A stretch of DNA of 64,000 nucleotides from NCBI RefSeq assembly GCF_024519455.1, contig NZ_JALJRY010000008.1, positions 256,132 through 320,131 on the forward strand, read 5' to 3'. A program made the translations under genes and the position numbers. Of the stretch, positions 8,957-17,502 are shown one piece after another (the stretch's first letter is position 1; each line of letters starts with the position of its first letter). This DNA comes from Streptomyces sp. STR69. GTDB lineage: Bacteria; Actinomycetota; Actinomycetes; Streptomycetales; Streptomycetaceae. Below the pieces are notes generated by a model that saw only the letters and a program-made list of their open reading frames with translations, was not told the DNA's origin and did not search any database.

Positions 8957-8977
8957 GCCGTCACACACCGTCAGGTG

Positions 8978-10219
8978 TCACCAGGCGACGGGCAACTCGT
9001 AGATGCCGTAGGCCTGCGAGTCCTCCTTGAACTTCAACTCCGAGACGTCGACGGCGAGTCGGAGCGTCGGTATCCGGCGGAACAGCGTGCTGAACACGAC
9101 GTGGAGTTCGATGCGGGCGAGTTGCTGGCCCACGCACTGGTGCGGGCCCCAGCCGAACGCGTGGTGGTGGGCGGCGCTGCGGGTGAGGTCGAGCTTCTCG
9201 GGGTCGGGGAACGCCTGCGGGTCCCAGTTGGCGGCCGGCAGCGACGCGACGACCCCCTCGCCCGCGCGGATGATCTCACCGTCGATCTCGATGTCCTCGA
9301 CGACGGCCCGGCGTGCCAGGAGATGCGGGATGGTGAGGTAGCGCAGCAGCTCCTCGACCGTGCTCGTCACGTACTTCGCGTCGTCCGAGTGCTCGCGCAG
9401 GCCCGCGAGTTGGTCCGGGTTCTCCAGCAGCAGCGCGGTGCCCAGCGTGATCATGTTGGCGCTGGTGTCGTGCCCGGCGACGAGCAGGATGTGCCCCAGG
9501 GGCGCGGCCTCCTCCATGGACAGCTCGCCCGCCTTGATGCGCGCGCCGAGGTCGGAGAGGACGTCCTCGCCAGGGGTGTCCATCTTGGCCTCGATGAGCC
9601 CGGCGATGTAGCGGCGCACGGTCGCCGTGCTCTTCGCCGCCTTCTCCGGCGTCTTGAAGCGCGCGTTGGTGACTCCCGCGTGCTCCTGGAAGAAGTCGTG
9701 GTCCTCGTACGGCACCCCGAGCAGCGCGCAGATCATCAGCGACGGCAGCGGGAGCGACAGCGCCTCGTTCAGCTCGGTCGGGTTGGGACCCGCCAGCATC
9801 TTGTCGATGAGGTCGTCAGTGATCCGCTGGATCTCCGGGCGGATCTTCTCCATCCGGTGCCGGGTGAACGAACTGGTGAGCATCCGACGCCACCGCGTGT
9901 GCTCCGTCCCGTCGGTGTTGTTGATCGACGGCTGGATATGTGCCGCGTGCGCCTTCATCGCCTCGGTCGTGTGCGGATATCCGGGCGCACCGATATTCGC
10001 GCTGAGCCGGGGATCGGTCAGCAACTGCCGCTGGGCCGCGTGGGTCGTGACGACCCAGGGGGTCGTGCCGTCCCACGTCCTGGCCCGCACCAGCGCCTTG
10101 CCCGAGTCGTGCAGTTCCAGCAGGCCCGGCGGCGGCGCGAACGGGCACTCGCCCGATCGGGGCGACGGGTACTCCGGGAGGTCCTCGGAGATGTCGGTTC
10201 CGGCCACGCTCTCGGTCAT
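8978..10219 (-). CDS. Cytochrome P450 (CYP105-like), 413 aa
   Basis: Soluble bacterial P450 monooxygenase. Landmarks: N-terminal SGECPFAPPPGLLEL and WDGTTPWVV region as in CYP105-like enzymes; I-helix oxygen-activation motif LVAGHDTSANM; ExxR in EELLRYL; heme-binding loop FGWGPHQCVGQQLA with ligand Cys362. GAGGA lies about nine bases before the ATG. It is convergent with the exporter gene. It could oxidise a compound handled by the catabolic genes that follow, or the lanthipeptide; nothing in the sequence decides. It would need a ferredoxin, and a 3Fe-4S ferredoxin gene of the type that serves P450s lies at 20.7 kb. Two TetR-like operator candidates precede it. Confidence 0.93.
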   Translation of the reverse strand: MTESVAGTDISEDLPEYPSPRSGECPFAPPPGLLELHDSGKALVRARTWDGTTPWVVTTHAAQRQLLTDPRLSANIGAPGYPHTTEAMKAHAAHIQPSINNTDGTEHTRWRRMLTSSFTRHRMEKIRPEIQRITDDLIDKMLAGPNPTELNEALSLPLPSLMICALLGVPYEDHDFFQEHAGVTNARFKTPEKAAKSTATVRRYIAGLIEAKMDTPGEDVLSDLGARIKAGELSMEEAAPLGHILLVAGHDTSANMITLGTALLLENPDQLAGLREHSDDAKYVTSTVEELLRYLTIPHLLARRAVVEDIEIDGEIIRAGEGVVASLPAANWDPQAFPDPEKLDLTRSAAHHHAFGWGPHQCVGQQLARIELHVVFSTLFRRIPTLRLAVDVSELKFKEDSQAYGIYELPVAW

Positions 10220-10268
10220 GGTTCAGTCGTCCTCTCGTCGGCCCCGCACCTGACGGAACCATACGTCG

Positions 10269-10349
10269 ACCGATCGGTACAATCAATCTCCTGGAAACCT
10301 TTAAGGGGCCGGTGAAGAAATGTTAGGCATGCGTATTGACCGAGTGGTC
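10269..10349 (-). promoter_or_regulatory. Two operator-like palindromes upstream of the P450 gene
   Basis: A perfect 10-bp palindrome, ACCGATCGGT (10269-10278), and an inverted repeat, GACCGAGTGGTC (10338-10349), lie 50 and 119 bases before the P450 start, in a 149-base gap. ACCG-n-CGGT cores are common among TetR-family operators. No regulator gene is adjacent, so the protein partner is unknown. Confidence 0.4.
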
Positions 10350-10368
10350 CATTTATCGGCCGGGTGAG

Positions 10369-11568
10369 TCAGCGGGGCTCCCGCGGCAGCCCGAGCCCCC
10401 GCTCGGCCACCTGTGTGCGCAGCACCTCGTTCGCCCCGCCGGCGATCGTGTACGCCCGCGAGTACAGATGCGCGTCCTGCCACCAGCCATCCGCTACGAC
10501 GTCCTCGTCGCCCTCGACCAGCAGCCCGTCCGTGCCTTGCAGGCTCAGGCCGAAGTCGACCAGGTCGTGGTTCAGCTCGCTGAAGAAGATCTTGCCGAGG
10601 AGGGAGTCGGTGGGCCCTTCCGTGCCGTGCAGCATCCGTGACTGGGCGAGCCCGATCAACGCGGCGTTCACCTGTACCCGCGTGGCCAGTTCGCCGATCG
10701 CCTGCCGGGTCGCGGAGTCGTCCAGCGCGGGCCCGCCGTTGACAGAGGTGTGTGCGGCTAGACGCAGCAAGTCGTCGAGTACGGCGACCAGTTCGACACC
10801 GCGCGCGGCCACACCGGAACGCTCATGGCCGAGGCTGCTCATCGCCACCCGCCAGCCGTCGTCGACCCGGCCGATCACGTTCGCGGCCGGGATGCGGACG
10901 CCGTCCAGGAACACCTCGTTGAAGTCGGTGGTCCCGGTGATCTCCCGCAGCGGCCGGATCTCGACGCCCGGGCTGCGCAGGTCGAGGGCGAACGCCGTGA
11001 TGCCCTTGTGTTTCGGGGCCTCGCGGTCGGTGCGCGCGAGCAGGTAACCCATGTCGGCGTGCTGGCCGTTGGTCGTCCACACCTTCTGGCCGTCCACGAC
11101 GAACACCTCGTCGTCGCCCTCACCTTCGCGGACCGCCCGTGTCCGCAGTGCCGCCAGGTCGCTGCCCGCCTCCGGTTCGCTGAACAGCTGGCACCACACG
11201 TCCTCGCAGGAGCGGATACGGGGCAGGAAGCGCGCCCGCTGGTCGTCGGTGCCGAACTCCAGCAGTGCGGCCGAGGCCAGCGAGGCGGCGCCGATCGGCT
11301 GCCAGGTGCGGGCGCGGGCGATCTCCTCCGCCACGACCGAGGATTCGAGAGGGTGGGCGTCGGGCCGGCCGCCGTACTCGGCCGGCCAGTCGATGCCGAG
11401 GAGACCCGCCTCGTACAGTTTCGCCGTCCACTGCCGGATCGCCGGCATCAGTTCGGGCTCGGGTGCGCGCACCCCCGTGTGGGTCTTGATGCCGGGGGAG
11501 TGTTCGGCGACGAAGGCGCGCACCTTCCGCCGGAACGCTTCGAGCTCTGGCGTGGACTCAAGTCGCAT
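10369..11568 (-). CDS. Acyl-CoA dehydrogenase, 399 aa
   Basis: FAD enzyme that introduces an alpha,beta double bond into an acyl-CoA. Motifs seen: LFSEPEAGSDLAALRTRA (FAD/substrate loop), VDGQKVWTTNGQHADMGYLL, and a C-terminal YTIAGGANEVLRTQVAERGL flavin-contact region. Length is typical. The C-terminal TIAGGANEV replaces the usual YEGT-type segment, so the position of the catalytic base must be found by alignment; FadE proteins of steroid side-chain degradation often form heteromeric pairs with one silent active site. It faces the tandem GntR regulator across a 192-base divergent promoter region and is probably controlled by it. Confidence 0.9.
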   Translation of the reverse strand: MRLESTPELEAFRRKVRAFVAEHSPGIKTHTGVRAPEPELMPAIRQWTAKLYEAGLLGIDWPAEYGGRPDAHPLESSVVAEEIARARTWQPIGAASLASAALLEFGTDDQRARFLPRIRSCEDVWCQLFSEPEAGSDLAALRTRAVREGEGDDEVFVVDGQKVWTTNGQHADMGYLLARTDREAPKHKGITAFALDLRSPGVEIRPLREITGTTDFNEVFLDGVRIPAANVIGRVDDGWRVAMSSLGHERSGVAARGVELVAVLDDLLRLAAHTSVNGGPALDDSATRQAIGELATRVQVNAALIGLAQSRMLHGTEGPTDSLLGKIFFSELNHDLVDFGLSLQGTDGLLVEGDEDVVADGWWQDAHLYSRAYTIAGGANEVLRTQVAERGLGLPREPR

Positions 11569-11760
11569 CGCTGTCGGCTCCCTGTTCTCGTGCCGCGGCC
11601 CAGAAATGAGGTTACTCTAACTGGGCCGATCACCCGGTTGCCAGTGCCCGAGACCATAAAAAGTGGCCTCAACTTGGTTCGAGGTGCCCGAACGGCACGC
11701 CTCCGGCCCAGGTGACGAATAGACTGGGGATCCGCAATATCCGCCCCAGAGGAGTTGGCC
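11569..11760. promoter_or_regulatory. Divergent promoter region between acyl-CoA dehydrogenase and GntR genes, with GTTACTCTAAC
   Basis: This 192-base gap holds an inverted repeat, GTTA-CTC-TAAC, within GAGGTTACTCTAACTGG near 11610-11625. Its AGGTTACTCT core matches AGGCTACTCT on the minus strand in front of the SDR gene at 18.4 kb in 9 of 10 positions. It may be an operator of the GntR protein or simply overlap a -10 box (TAGAGT on the minus strand). I see nothing else in the gap. Confidence 0.3.
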
Positions 11761-13233
11761 ATGGCGACTGCCGTCGACCGCGAGCCCGCCGACGGTGAGG
11801 CCGGCGTCCCGGTCGGCAAGCTGGCCGCGCAGACCGCCCGCCGTATCGAGGCGACCGTGATCCGTCAGGGCTGGCCGGTGGGCGAGTCGTTGGGGTCCGA
11901 GGTGGATCTGCGGGAGCGGCTGGGGGTGAGCCGGGCGGTGCTGCGCGAGGCGGTACGGCTCGTCGAGCACCACCAGGTGGCCAGGATGCGGCGCGGCCCG
12001 AACGGTGGCCTGATCGTCTGCGCACCCGACGCGGGACCGGCCACCCGCGCCATGGTGATCTACCTCGAATACGTCGGCACCAGCGTCACCGATCTGCTCC
12101 AGGCCCGCCTCCTGCTGGAACCGATCGCCGCCGGACTGGCCGCCGACCGCATCACCGAGCAGGGCATCGACACCCTTCGCACCACGCTCGACGCCGAACT
12201 CGACCACTGGGACGAACCCGGCGTCCACTCGCAGGACCCCCTCCACCCCGTGCTCGCCCAGTTGTCGGGCAACCCGGTGCTGCACCTGTTCGTCGACGTG
12301 CTCACCCGGCTCACCGCCCGCTACGCGCACACCTCCCGCCGTATCTCCAAGACCGAGATGCACGCGGCGAAGGACACCTCGCACCGCGCGCACAAGGCCG
12401 TCGTCGACGCGGTGATCGCCGACGACGGAGCCCGCGCCCAGACGGAGTTGACCGCGCATCTGGAGTCGGTGGCCGGCTGGATCGAGAAGCACCGGGTGCG
12501 GCGGGGGCAGCGGATCGCGGGCAATGTCGTCGAGCCCGAACTGGTCGAGGGCCCGCGGGCCAAGCTCGCCGAAGTCGTCGCGGCCCGGATCCACGACGAC
12601 ATCGCCGCGCGCGGCTGGCAGACCGGCATGGTGCTCGGTTCGGAGGCCGACCTGCTGGCTCGCTACTCGATCAGCCGAGCCGTACTCCGGGAAGCCGTAC
12701 GGCTGTTGGAGTACCACTCGGTCGCCCGGATGCGCCGCGGCCCCGGCGGCGGACTGGTCGTCACCGAGCCCGAGCCGCAGGCCAGCATCGACACCATGGC
12801 GCTGTTCCTGGAGTACCAGGGCGTCACCGCCGACGACCTGCGGATCGTGCGCAACGCCATCGAACTCGGCATCGTCGCCCGGGTCACCGCGAGAGTGGCA
12901 GAAGGCGACAAAGAGGTGACCGAACGGCTCGGCAAGGCCGTTCGCTGGAGCACGGAGGGCCCCGCCGACGATCCGCGCAAGGCCGACCTCTTCCACACCG
13001 AACTGGCCGCACTCTCCGACAATCCGGTGCTGTCGCTGTTCCTGTCGATCATCACCGAACTGTTCCGCCGCCACGCCTCCGGCCACGACCGTCCGCTGCC
13101 CGGAGACACGGCGGCCGACGAGGTCCAGCACGTCCACCAGCGGATTCTCGACGCCATCGTCGAGGGTGACGCAGGTGTGGCGCGGCACCGGATGCGTCGC
13201 CACCTGGACGCGCTGATCCCCTGGTGGCACTGA
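11761..13233 (+). CDS. Tandem double GntR/FadR-type transcriptional regulator, 490 aa
   Basis: Two complete GntR regulators fused head to tail. The first winged helix (about residues 8-85) contains GSEVDLRERLGVSRAVLREA and HHQVARMRRGPNGGLIV and is followed by a helical FCD-type ligand domain. The second winged helix (about 270-345) contains GSEADLLARYSISRAVLREA and YHSVARMRRGPGGGLVV and has its own FCD domain, ending at residue 490. The halves are clearly homologous. ATG at 11761 has GAGGAG six bases upstream; a TTG two codons earlier is less likely. A usual FadR-like protein is about 230 residues, so this is an internal duplication acting as a covalent dimer. It probably senses an acyl-CoA or pathway acid and controls the surrounding acyl-CoA dehydrogenase genes (inference). 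Confidence 0.9.
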   Translation: MATAVDREPADGEAGVPVGKLAAQTARRIEATVIRQGWPVGESLGSEVDLRERLGVSRAVLREAVRLVEHHQVARMRRGPNGGLIVCAPDAGPATRAMVIYLEYVGTSVTDLLQARLLLEPIAAGLAADRITEQGIDTLRTTLDAELDHWDEPGVHSQDPLHPVLAQLSGNPVLHLFVDVLTRLTARYAHTSRRISKTEMHAAKDTSHRAHKAVVDAVIADDGARAQTELTAHLESVAGWIEKHRVRRGQRIAGNVVEPELVEGPRAKLAEVVAARIHDDIAARGWQTGMVLGSEADLLARYSISRAVLREAVRLLEYHSVARMRRGPGGGLVVTEPEPQASIDTMALFLEYQGVTADDLRIVRNAIELGIVARVTARVAEGDKEVTERLGKAVRWSTEGPADDPRKADLFHTELAALSDNPVLSLFLSIITELFRRHASGHDRPLPGDTAADEVQHVHQRILDAIVEGDAGVARHRMRRHLDALIPWWH

Positions 13234-13253
13234 TCCCCTGACGCTCAACCGGC

Positions 13254-13290
13254 AACGCCCCTGTGCGGCCTTCGGGCCCACGGGGGCGTT
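13254..13290 (+). terminator. Intrinsic terminator-like hairpin after the tandem GntR gene
   Basis: AACGCCCC pairs with GGGGCGTT at the base, and the stem continues through TGTG/CACG to a CC-TTCG-GG tetraloop. It begins 20 bases after the stop codon and separates the regulator from the next operon. Confidence 0.65.
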
Positions 13291-13322
13291 CTGCTGAACC
13301 GGGCTGTGTCGGGCGAGGCTAA

Positions 13323-13337
13323 TTAGGTATACTGAAT
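13323..13337 (+). promoter_or_regulatory. Palindromic TATACT promoter element before the acyl-CoA dehydrogenase operon
   Basis: TTAGGTATACTGAA is an imperfect palindrome centred on GTATAC and includes TATACT, a good -10 box, 27-32 bases before the ATG at 13360. No clear -35 was found. A regulator binding here would block the promoter directly. Confidence 0.4.
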
Positions 13338-13359
13338 AGGTCGAGCCGAAGGAGATCCG

Positions 13360-14508
13360 ATGCGCCGGACCCTGTTCGAAGAGACCCATGAGGACTTCCG
13401 TCTGCTGGTCCGTGACTTCATCGCCCGCGAGGTGCTCCCGTCGTACGAGGACTGGCGGCGTGCCGGACTCGTCCCCCGGGACCTGTTCACCGCACTGGGC
13501 AAGCTCGGCATCATCGGTACGTCGATCCCGGAGGAGTACGGCGGGGGCGGCCAGGACGACTACCGCTACAACGCCGTGATCCAGGAGGAGTGCGCCCGCG
13601 CCTGCGTCACGCTCGGCGGCCTGCGCACCCACCTCGACATCGTCGTCCCGTACTTCACCGGCCTGGCCAATGCCGAGCAACGGGCGCGCTGGCTACCGGG
13701 GTTGGCCTCCGGCGAGCTGTACACCGCAATCGCGATGAGCGAACCGGCCACCGGGTCCGACCTCGCCGGCATCACCACCCGCGCGGTCCGCGACGGCGAC
13801 CACTTCGTTCTCAACGGGGCCAAGACCTTCATCACCGGCGGCCACCACGCCGACCTGGTGATCGTGGTCGCCCGCACCACCGTGGACCCGGACAACCGGC
13901 GCGCCGGTCTCTCCCTCCTCGTGGTGGAGAAAGGCACGCCCGGCTTCACCGTCGGGCGCAAGCTGGAGAAGATCGGCCTGGCCGTCCAGGACACCGTGGA
14001 ACTCGCCTTCGACGACGTCCGCGTGCCCGGCGCCAACCTCCTCGGCGAGGAAGGCGCCGCCTTCACCCTCCTCGGCCGCAACCTCGCCCAGGAACGCCTG
14101 GCCATCGCCGTCGGCGCGGTCGCCCAGGCCCGCACCGCGATCGACCTGACCGTCACCTACGTCCGCGACCGGAACGTGTTCGGAAAGCCACTGGCCCAGT
14201 TCCAGAACACGAAGTTCGAACTCGCTGCCCTGGACGCCGAGTTGACCGCCGCGCAGGCCCTGCTCGACGCGGCGATCACCGCGCTCGTCGCGGGCGAACT
14301 GGACCCCGTGGACGCGGCGCGCACCAAGCTGTTCTGCACCGAGACACAGGGCCGCGTGGTCGACCGCTGTCTCCAACTGCACGGCGGCTACGGCTACATC
14401 CTCGAATCCCCGATCGCCCGCCTGTATGCGGACGCCCGAGTGACCCGTATCTACGGCGGCACCAGCGAGGTCATGAAGCTCATCATCAGCAAGTCCCTGG
14501 GCCTTTGA
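13360..14508 (+). CDS. Acyl-CoA dehydrogenase, 382 aa
   Basis: First gene of a plus-strand run of four. It shows the family landmarks YTAIAMSEPATGSDLAGI, FITGGHHADLVIVVAR, LAQERLAIAVGAV, and the C-terminal LQLHGGYGYILESPIARLYA followed by RIYGGTSEVMKLIISKSL. The usual YEGT glutamate position is glycine here, a variant familiar in actinobacterial FadE proteins. GAAGGAG lies about six bases before the ATG. It likely oxidises a CoA-activated intermediate of the pathway encoded around it. Confidence 0.92.
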   Translation: MRRTLFEETHEDFRLLVRDFIAREVLPSYEDWRRAGLVPRDLFTALGKLGIIGTSIPEEYGGGGQDDYRYNAVIQEECARACVTLGGLRTHLDIVVPYFTGLANAEQRARWLPGLASGELYTAIAMSEPATGSDLAGITTRAVRDGDHFVLNGAKTFITGGHHADLVIVVARTTVDPDNRRAGLSLLVVEKGTPGFTVGRKLEKIGLAVQDTVELAFDDVRVPGANLLGEEGAAFTLLGRNLAQERLAIAVGAVAQARTAIDLTVTYVRDRNVFGKPLAQFQNTKFELAALDAELTAAQALLDAAITALVAGELDPVDAARTKLFCTETQGRVVDRCLQLHGGYGYILESPIARLYADARVTRIYGGTSEVMKLIISKSLGL

Positions 14509-14558
14509 GGCCCTGCAGAACTCGCCTTCAAAACCCCGCAGTCCATGAGGAGTTGGGT

Positions 14559-15326
14559 GTGAACATCGACGGTTCAGCGGCACTCGTCACCGGCGGCGCC
14601 TCCGGGCTCGGCCTCGCCACCGCGCGACGCATCATCGAACGCGGCGGACGTGTCGTCCTCGCCGACATCTCCGAGGAACAGGGCGTCAAGGCCGTCGCCG
14701 ACCTCGGCGAGGCCGCTCGCTTCGTCCGTACCGACGTCACCGACGCGACCGAGGTCACCGCCGCCCTCGACGCCGCGGAGCAACTCGGCACCCTGCGCGT
14801 CGTCGTGCACTGCGCCGGACGCGGCGGCGACCGCACCCGGATCATCGACCGCGACCGCAACCCCGGCGAACTCGACACCTTCGCCGAGGTCATACGCGTC
14901 AACCTGATCGGCACCTACAACGTCCTGCGCCTCTCCGCCGCCCGCCTCGCCGGCAACGAGGCGGTCGACGGCGACCGGGGCGCCGTAGTGCTCACCGCGT
15001 CGGTCGCGGCCTTCGACGGCCAGATCGGGCAGACCTCCTACACCGCCGCCAAAGCCGGAGTCCACGGCATCACCCTCGTCGCCGCCCGCGACCTGGCCAG
15101 TTGGCAGATCCGCGTGAACACCATCGCCCCCGGCATCATGGACACCCCGATGCTCGGCCGCCTCCGCGCCGACATCCGCGACGGCCTGGCCGCCTCCGTG
15201 CCGCACCCCAAGCGCCTCGGCGACCCGGACGACTTCGCCCGCCTCGCCGTGGAGATGCTGGAGAACCCGTACCTCAACGGCCAGACCGTCCGCCTCGACG
15301 GCGCCATCCGCATGGCCCCGCGATGA
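14559..15326 (+). CDS. SDR oxidoreductase, 3-hydroxyacyl-CoA dehydrogenase type, 255 aa
   Basis: NAD(P)-dependent short-chain dehydrogenase. GTG start follows TGAGGAG. Cofactor motif TGGASGLGLATA, acidic VVLADIS after strand 2 (favours NAD), catalytic Ser in VLTASVAAF, and Y-x3-K in SYTAAKAG. The layout resembles human HSD10-like 3-hydroxyacyl-CoA dehydrogenases, so it probably oxidises the 3-hydroxyacyl-CoA made after the acyl-CoA dehydrogenase step. It ends inside the start of the next gene (ATGA overlap at 15323), which couples them. Confidence 0.85.
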   Translation: MNIDGSAALVTGGASGLGLATARRIIERGGRVVLADISEEQGVKAVADLGEAARFVRTDVTDATEVTAALDAAEQLGTLRVVVHCAGRGGDRTRIIDRDRNPGELDTFAEVIRVNLIGTYNVLRLSAARLAGNEAVDGDRGAVVLTASVAAFDGQIGQTSYTAAKAGVHGITLVAARDLASWQIRVNTIAPGIMDTPMLGRLRADIRDGLAASVPHPKRLGDPDDFARLAVEMLENPYLNGQTVRLDGAIRMAPR

Positions 15327-16519
15327 CGATGACGGCGGACGGCGAGACCGATGAGACCGACGAGCAGTTCCGCGCCCGTCTGCGCGCCTTCCTCACGGAG
15401 CATCACCCCGGGCGCCGCCCCAAGGACCCCGTCGAGCGCGTCGCCTGGCAGAAGAAGTGGCTCGCCACGCTCTACGACGCCGGTTACGCAGGCCCGAGTT
15501 GGCCGCGCGAGTACGGCGGCATGGACCTGTCCTTCGCACGCCAGGTCAGCTACCAGGAGGAGTACGCCCGCGCCCGCGTCCCCGGCCCCCTGGGCACCGG
15601 ACTGGGAATCGCCGCTCCCACCCTCATCAAGTACGGCACGCCCGAGCAGAAGGAGCGCCACCTGCGCCCCATGCTGCGCGGCGACCTGGTGTGGGCCCAG
15701 GGCTACTCCGAACCGGAGGCGGGCTCGGACCTCCCCGCGCTGCGCACGACGGCACGGCGCGAGGGCGCGGAGTACGTCGTCAACGGGCAGAAGGTGTGGA
15801 ACAGTTCGGCCGACATCGCCGACATCGTCTTCACCCTCGTCCGCACCGGTCCGCCCGACTCCCGCCAGGACGGCATCAGTTACCTCCTGATTGATGCCCA
15901 CGCCCCGGGAGTGACCGTACGGCCGCTGCGCGACCTGACCGGCGACGCCCACTTCTGCGAGATCTTCCTCGACGACGTCCGTGTACCGGTCGACAACCGC
16001 ATCGGCGAGGAGAACGGCGGCTGGCCCCTGGTGCGGACGAGCCTGGGGCATGAGAGAGCAGCAGGGGCGATGAACCAAGCGGCCCTGTACCGACGGGTGT
16101 TGGACGAGTTGATCGAACTCGCCCACGAGCGCGGGGCCACGGCCGACCCGATCGTCCGCGACCGGCTCGCCGACTTCGAGATCCGGGTGCGTGTCATGCG
16201 GCTCACCGGCATGCGCACCATCGCCGACATCATGGCCAAGGGCGAGCCAGGGCCCGCCTCTTCGACGGCACGGCTGTCCATCGTGACCTTCGAGCAGGAA
16301 CTGCACGAGTTCGCGCTCGACCTGCTCGGACCGTACGGCATCCTCGACCGCCGCGACCCGCACGCGGTCCAACGCGGGCGCTGGGTATGGGGGTTCCTGC
16401 GCACCCGCGCCTCGTCGATCGGTGCGGGCACGGCCGAGATCCAGCGCAACACGATCGCCGAGCAGGTGCTCGGCCTGCCCCGCGACCCGGCGATGCCGAC
16501 CGTGGAGAGGACCCGATGA
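15323..16519 (+). CDS. Acyl-CoA dehydrogenase, 398 aa
   Basis: Third acyl-CoA dehydrogenase of the window and the second in this operon. Landmarks: SYQEEYARARVPGPLG, AQGYSEPEAGSDLPALRT, VNGQKVWNSSADIADIVF, SLGHERAAGA, and the C-terminal SSIGAGTAEIQRNTIAEQVL. The start overlaps the preceding SDR stop by 4 bases, and its own stop overlaps the next ATG by 4 bases, so three genes are translationally linked. Two different acyl-CoA dehydrogenases in one operon suggests either two successive dehydrogenations or a heteromeric enzyme. Confidence 0.9.
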   Translation: MTMTADGETDETDEQFRARLRAFLTEHHPGRRPKDPVERVAWQKKWLATLYDAGYAGPSWPREYGGMDLSFARQVSYQEEYARARVPGPLGTGLGIAAPTLIKYGTPEQKERHLRPMLRGDLVWAQGYSEPEAGSDLPALRTTARREGAEYVVNGQKVWNSSADIADIVFTLVRTGPPDSRQDGISYLLIDAHAPGVTVRPLRDLTGDAHFCEIFLDDVRVPVDNRIGEENGGWPLVRTSLGHERAAGAMNQAALYRRVLDELIELAHERGATADPIVRDRLADFEIRVRVMRLTGMRTIADIMAKGEPGPASSTARLSIVTFEQELHEFALDLLGPYGILDRRDPHAVQRGRWVWGFLRTRASSIGAGTAEIQRNTIAEQVLGLPRDPAMPTVERTR

Positions 16520-17493
16520 AGGCCGCACGCTGCACGGAGTACGGGCCGCCCGGCGGTCTCTCGGTCGTCGAGCTCGACGACCTCCGGCCCGGACCGGGCG
16601 AGGTGCTGGTCCGGGTGCACGCGGCGGCGGTGAACTTCCCGGATGTGCTGATCGTGGCGAACCGCTACCAGGTGCCCGCGCCGCTGCCGTTCACTCCGGG
16701 CAGTGAATTCGCCGGTGTGGTAGCGGAGTTGGGGCCGGGCGTGTCCGGCCCGACCGTCGGTTCACCCGTCGCCGGGGCGGTGCTCACCGGCGCGTTCGCC
16801 GAACAGGTCGTGGTGCCCGTCGCGAGCCTGCGCCAGGTGCCCGAGGGCCTCGACATGGTGCACGCCGCCGCGTTCCACGTCACGTACGCCACCGCGTACC
16901 ACTCCCTGGTCACGGTCGGACAGGGCAGCGCGGGGGAGTGGGTGGCGGTGCTCGGCGCGGCCGGCGGGGTCGGTTCGGCGGCGGTCGACATCGCGACGCG
17001 GCTCGGTATGCGGGTGGTCGCAGCCGCGTCGAGCCAGGAGCGGCTGACGGTCGCCCGCAAGCTCGGAGCCGAGGCCGGCGTCGACTACGTGCACGAGGAT
17101 CTCAAGCTCCGCACAAGGGAGTTGACCGGCGGAGAGGGCGCCCACCTCGTGATCGACCCGGTGGGCGGCGACCACGCGGAGGCCGCGCTGCGCGCACTGC
17201 GCCGGGGCGGCCGGTTCGTCACGGTCGGGTACGCGGACGGCAAGATCCCACGCATCCCCTTGAACCTGGTGCTGCTCAAGGACCTGGTCGTGCGGGGCTT
17301 CGAGATCCGTACTGTGCGGCAGTACTCCCCGGACGCCGTGGCCGCCGCCGACCGTGCCCTCGCCGCGATGGTCCGGGACGGGATGCGCCCGTTGGTCTCC
17401 CGGGTTCACCCGCTGGGCGATGTCGCTTCCGCCCTGACCGATGTCGCCGAGCGCAGGACCACCGGCAAGGTGGTCCTGGATCTCATGTCGTAG
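16516..17493 (+). CDS. NADPH:quinone oxidoreductase-like (zinc-free MDR family), 325 aa
   Basis: Medium-chain reductase of the quinone oxidoreductase class. It begins MKAARCTEYGPPGGLSVVEL, has VNFPDVLIVANRY and PGSEFAGVVAELG, the nucleotide-binding VLGAAGGVGSAAVDIA and ends GKVVLDLMS. The structural-zinc cysteines of alcohol dehydrogenases are absent. In this setting it may reduce an enoyl-CoA or enone with NADPH. Last gene of the plus-strand operon; it meets the next gene tail to tail with only 9 bases between. Confidence 0.85.
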   Translation: MKAARCTEYGPPGGLSVVELDDLRPGPGEVLVRVHAAAVNFPDVLIVANRYQVPAPLPFTPGSEFAGVVAELGPGVSGPTVGSPVAGAVLTGAFAEQVVVPVASLRQVPEGLDMVHAAAFHVTYATAYHSLVTVGQGSAGEWVAVLGAAGGVGSAAVDIATRLGMRVVAAASSQERLTVARKLGAEAGVDYVHEDLKLRTRELTGGEGAHLVIDPVGGDHAEAALRALRRGGRFVTVGYADGKIPRIPLNLVLLKDLVVRGFEIRTVRQYSPDAVAAADRALAAMVRDGMRPLVSRVHPLGDVASALTDVAERRTTGKVVLDLMS

Positions 17494-17502
17494 CAAAGGC
17501 CT

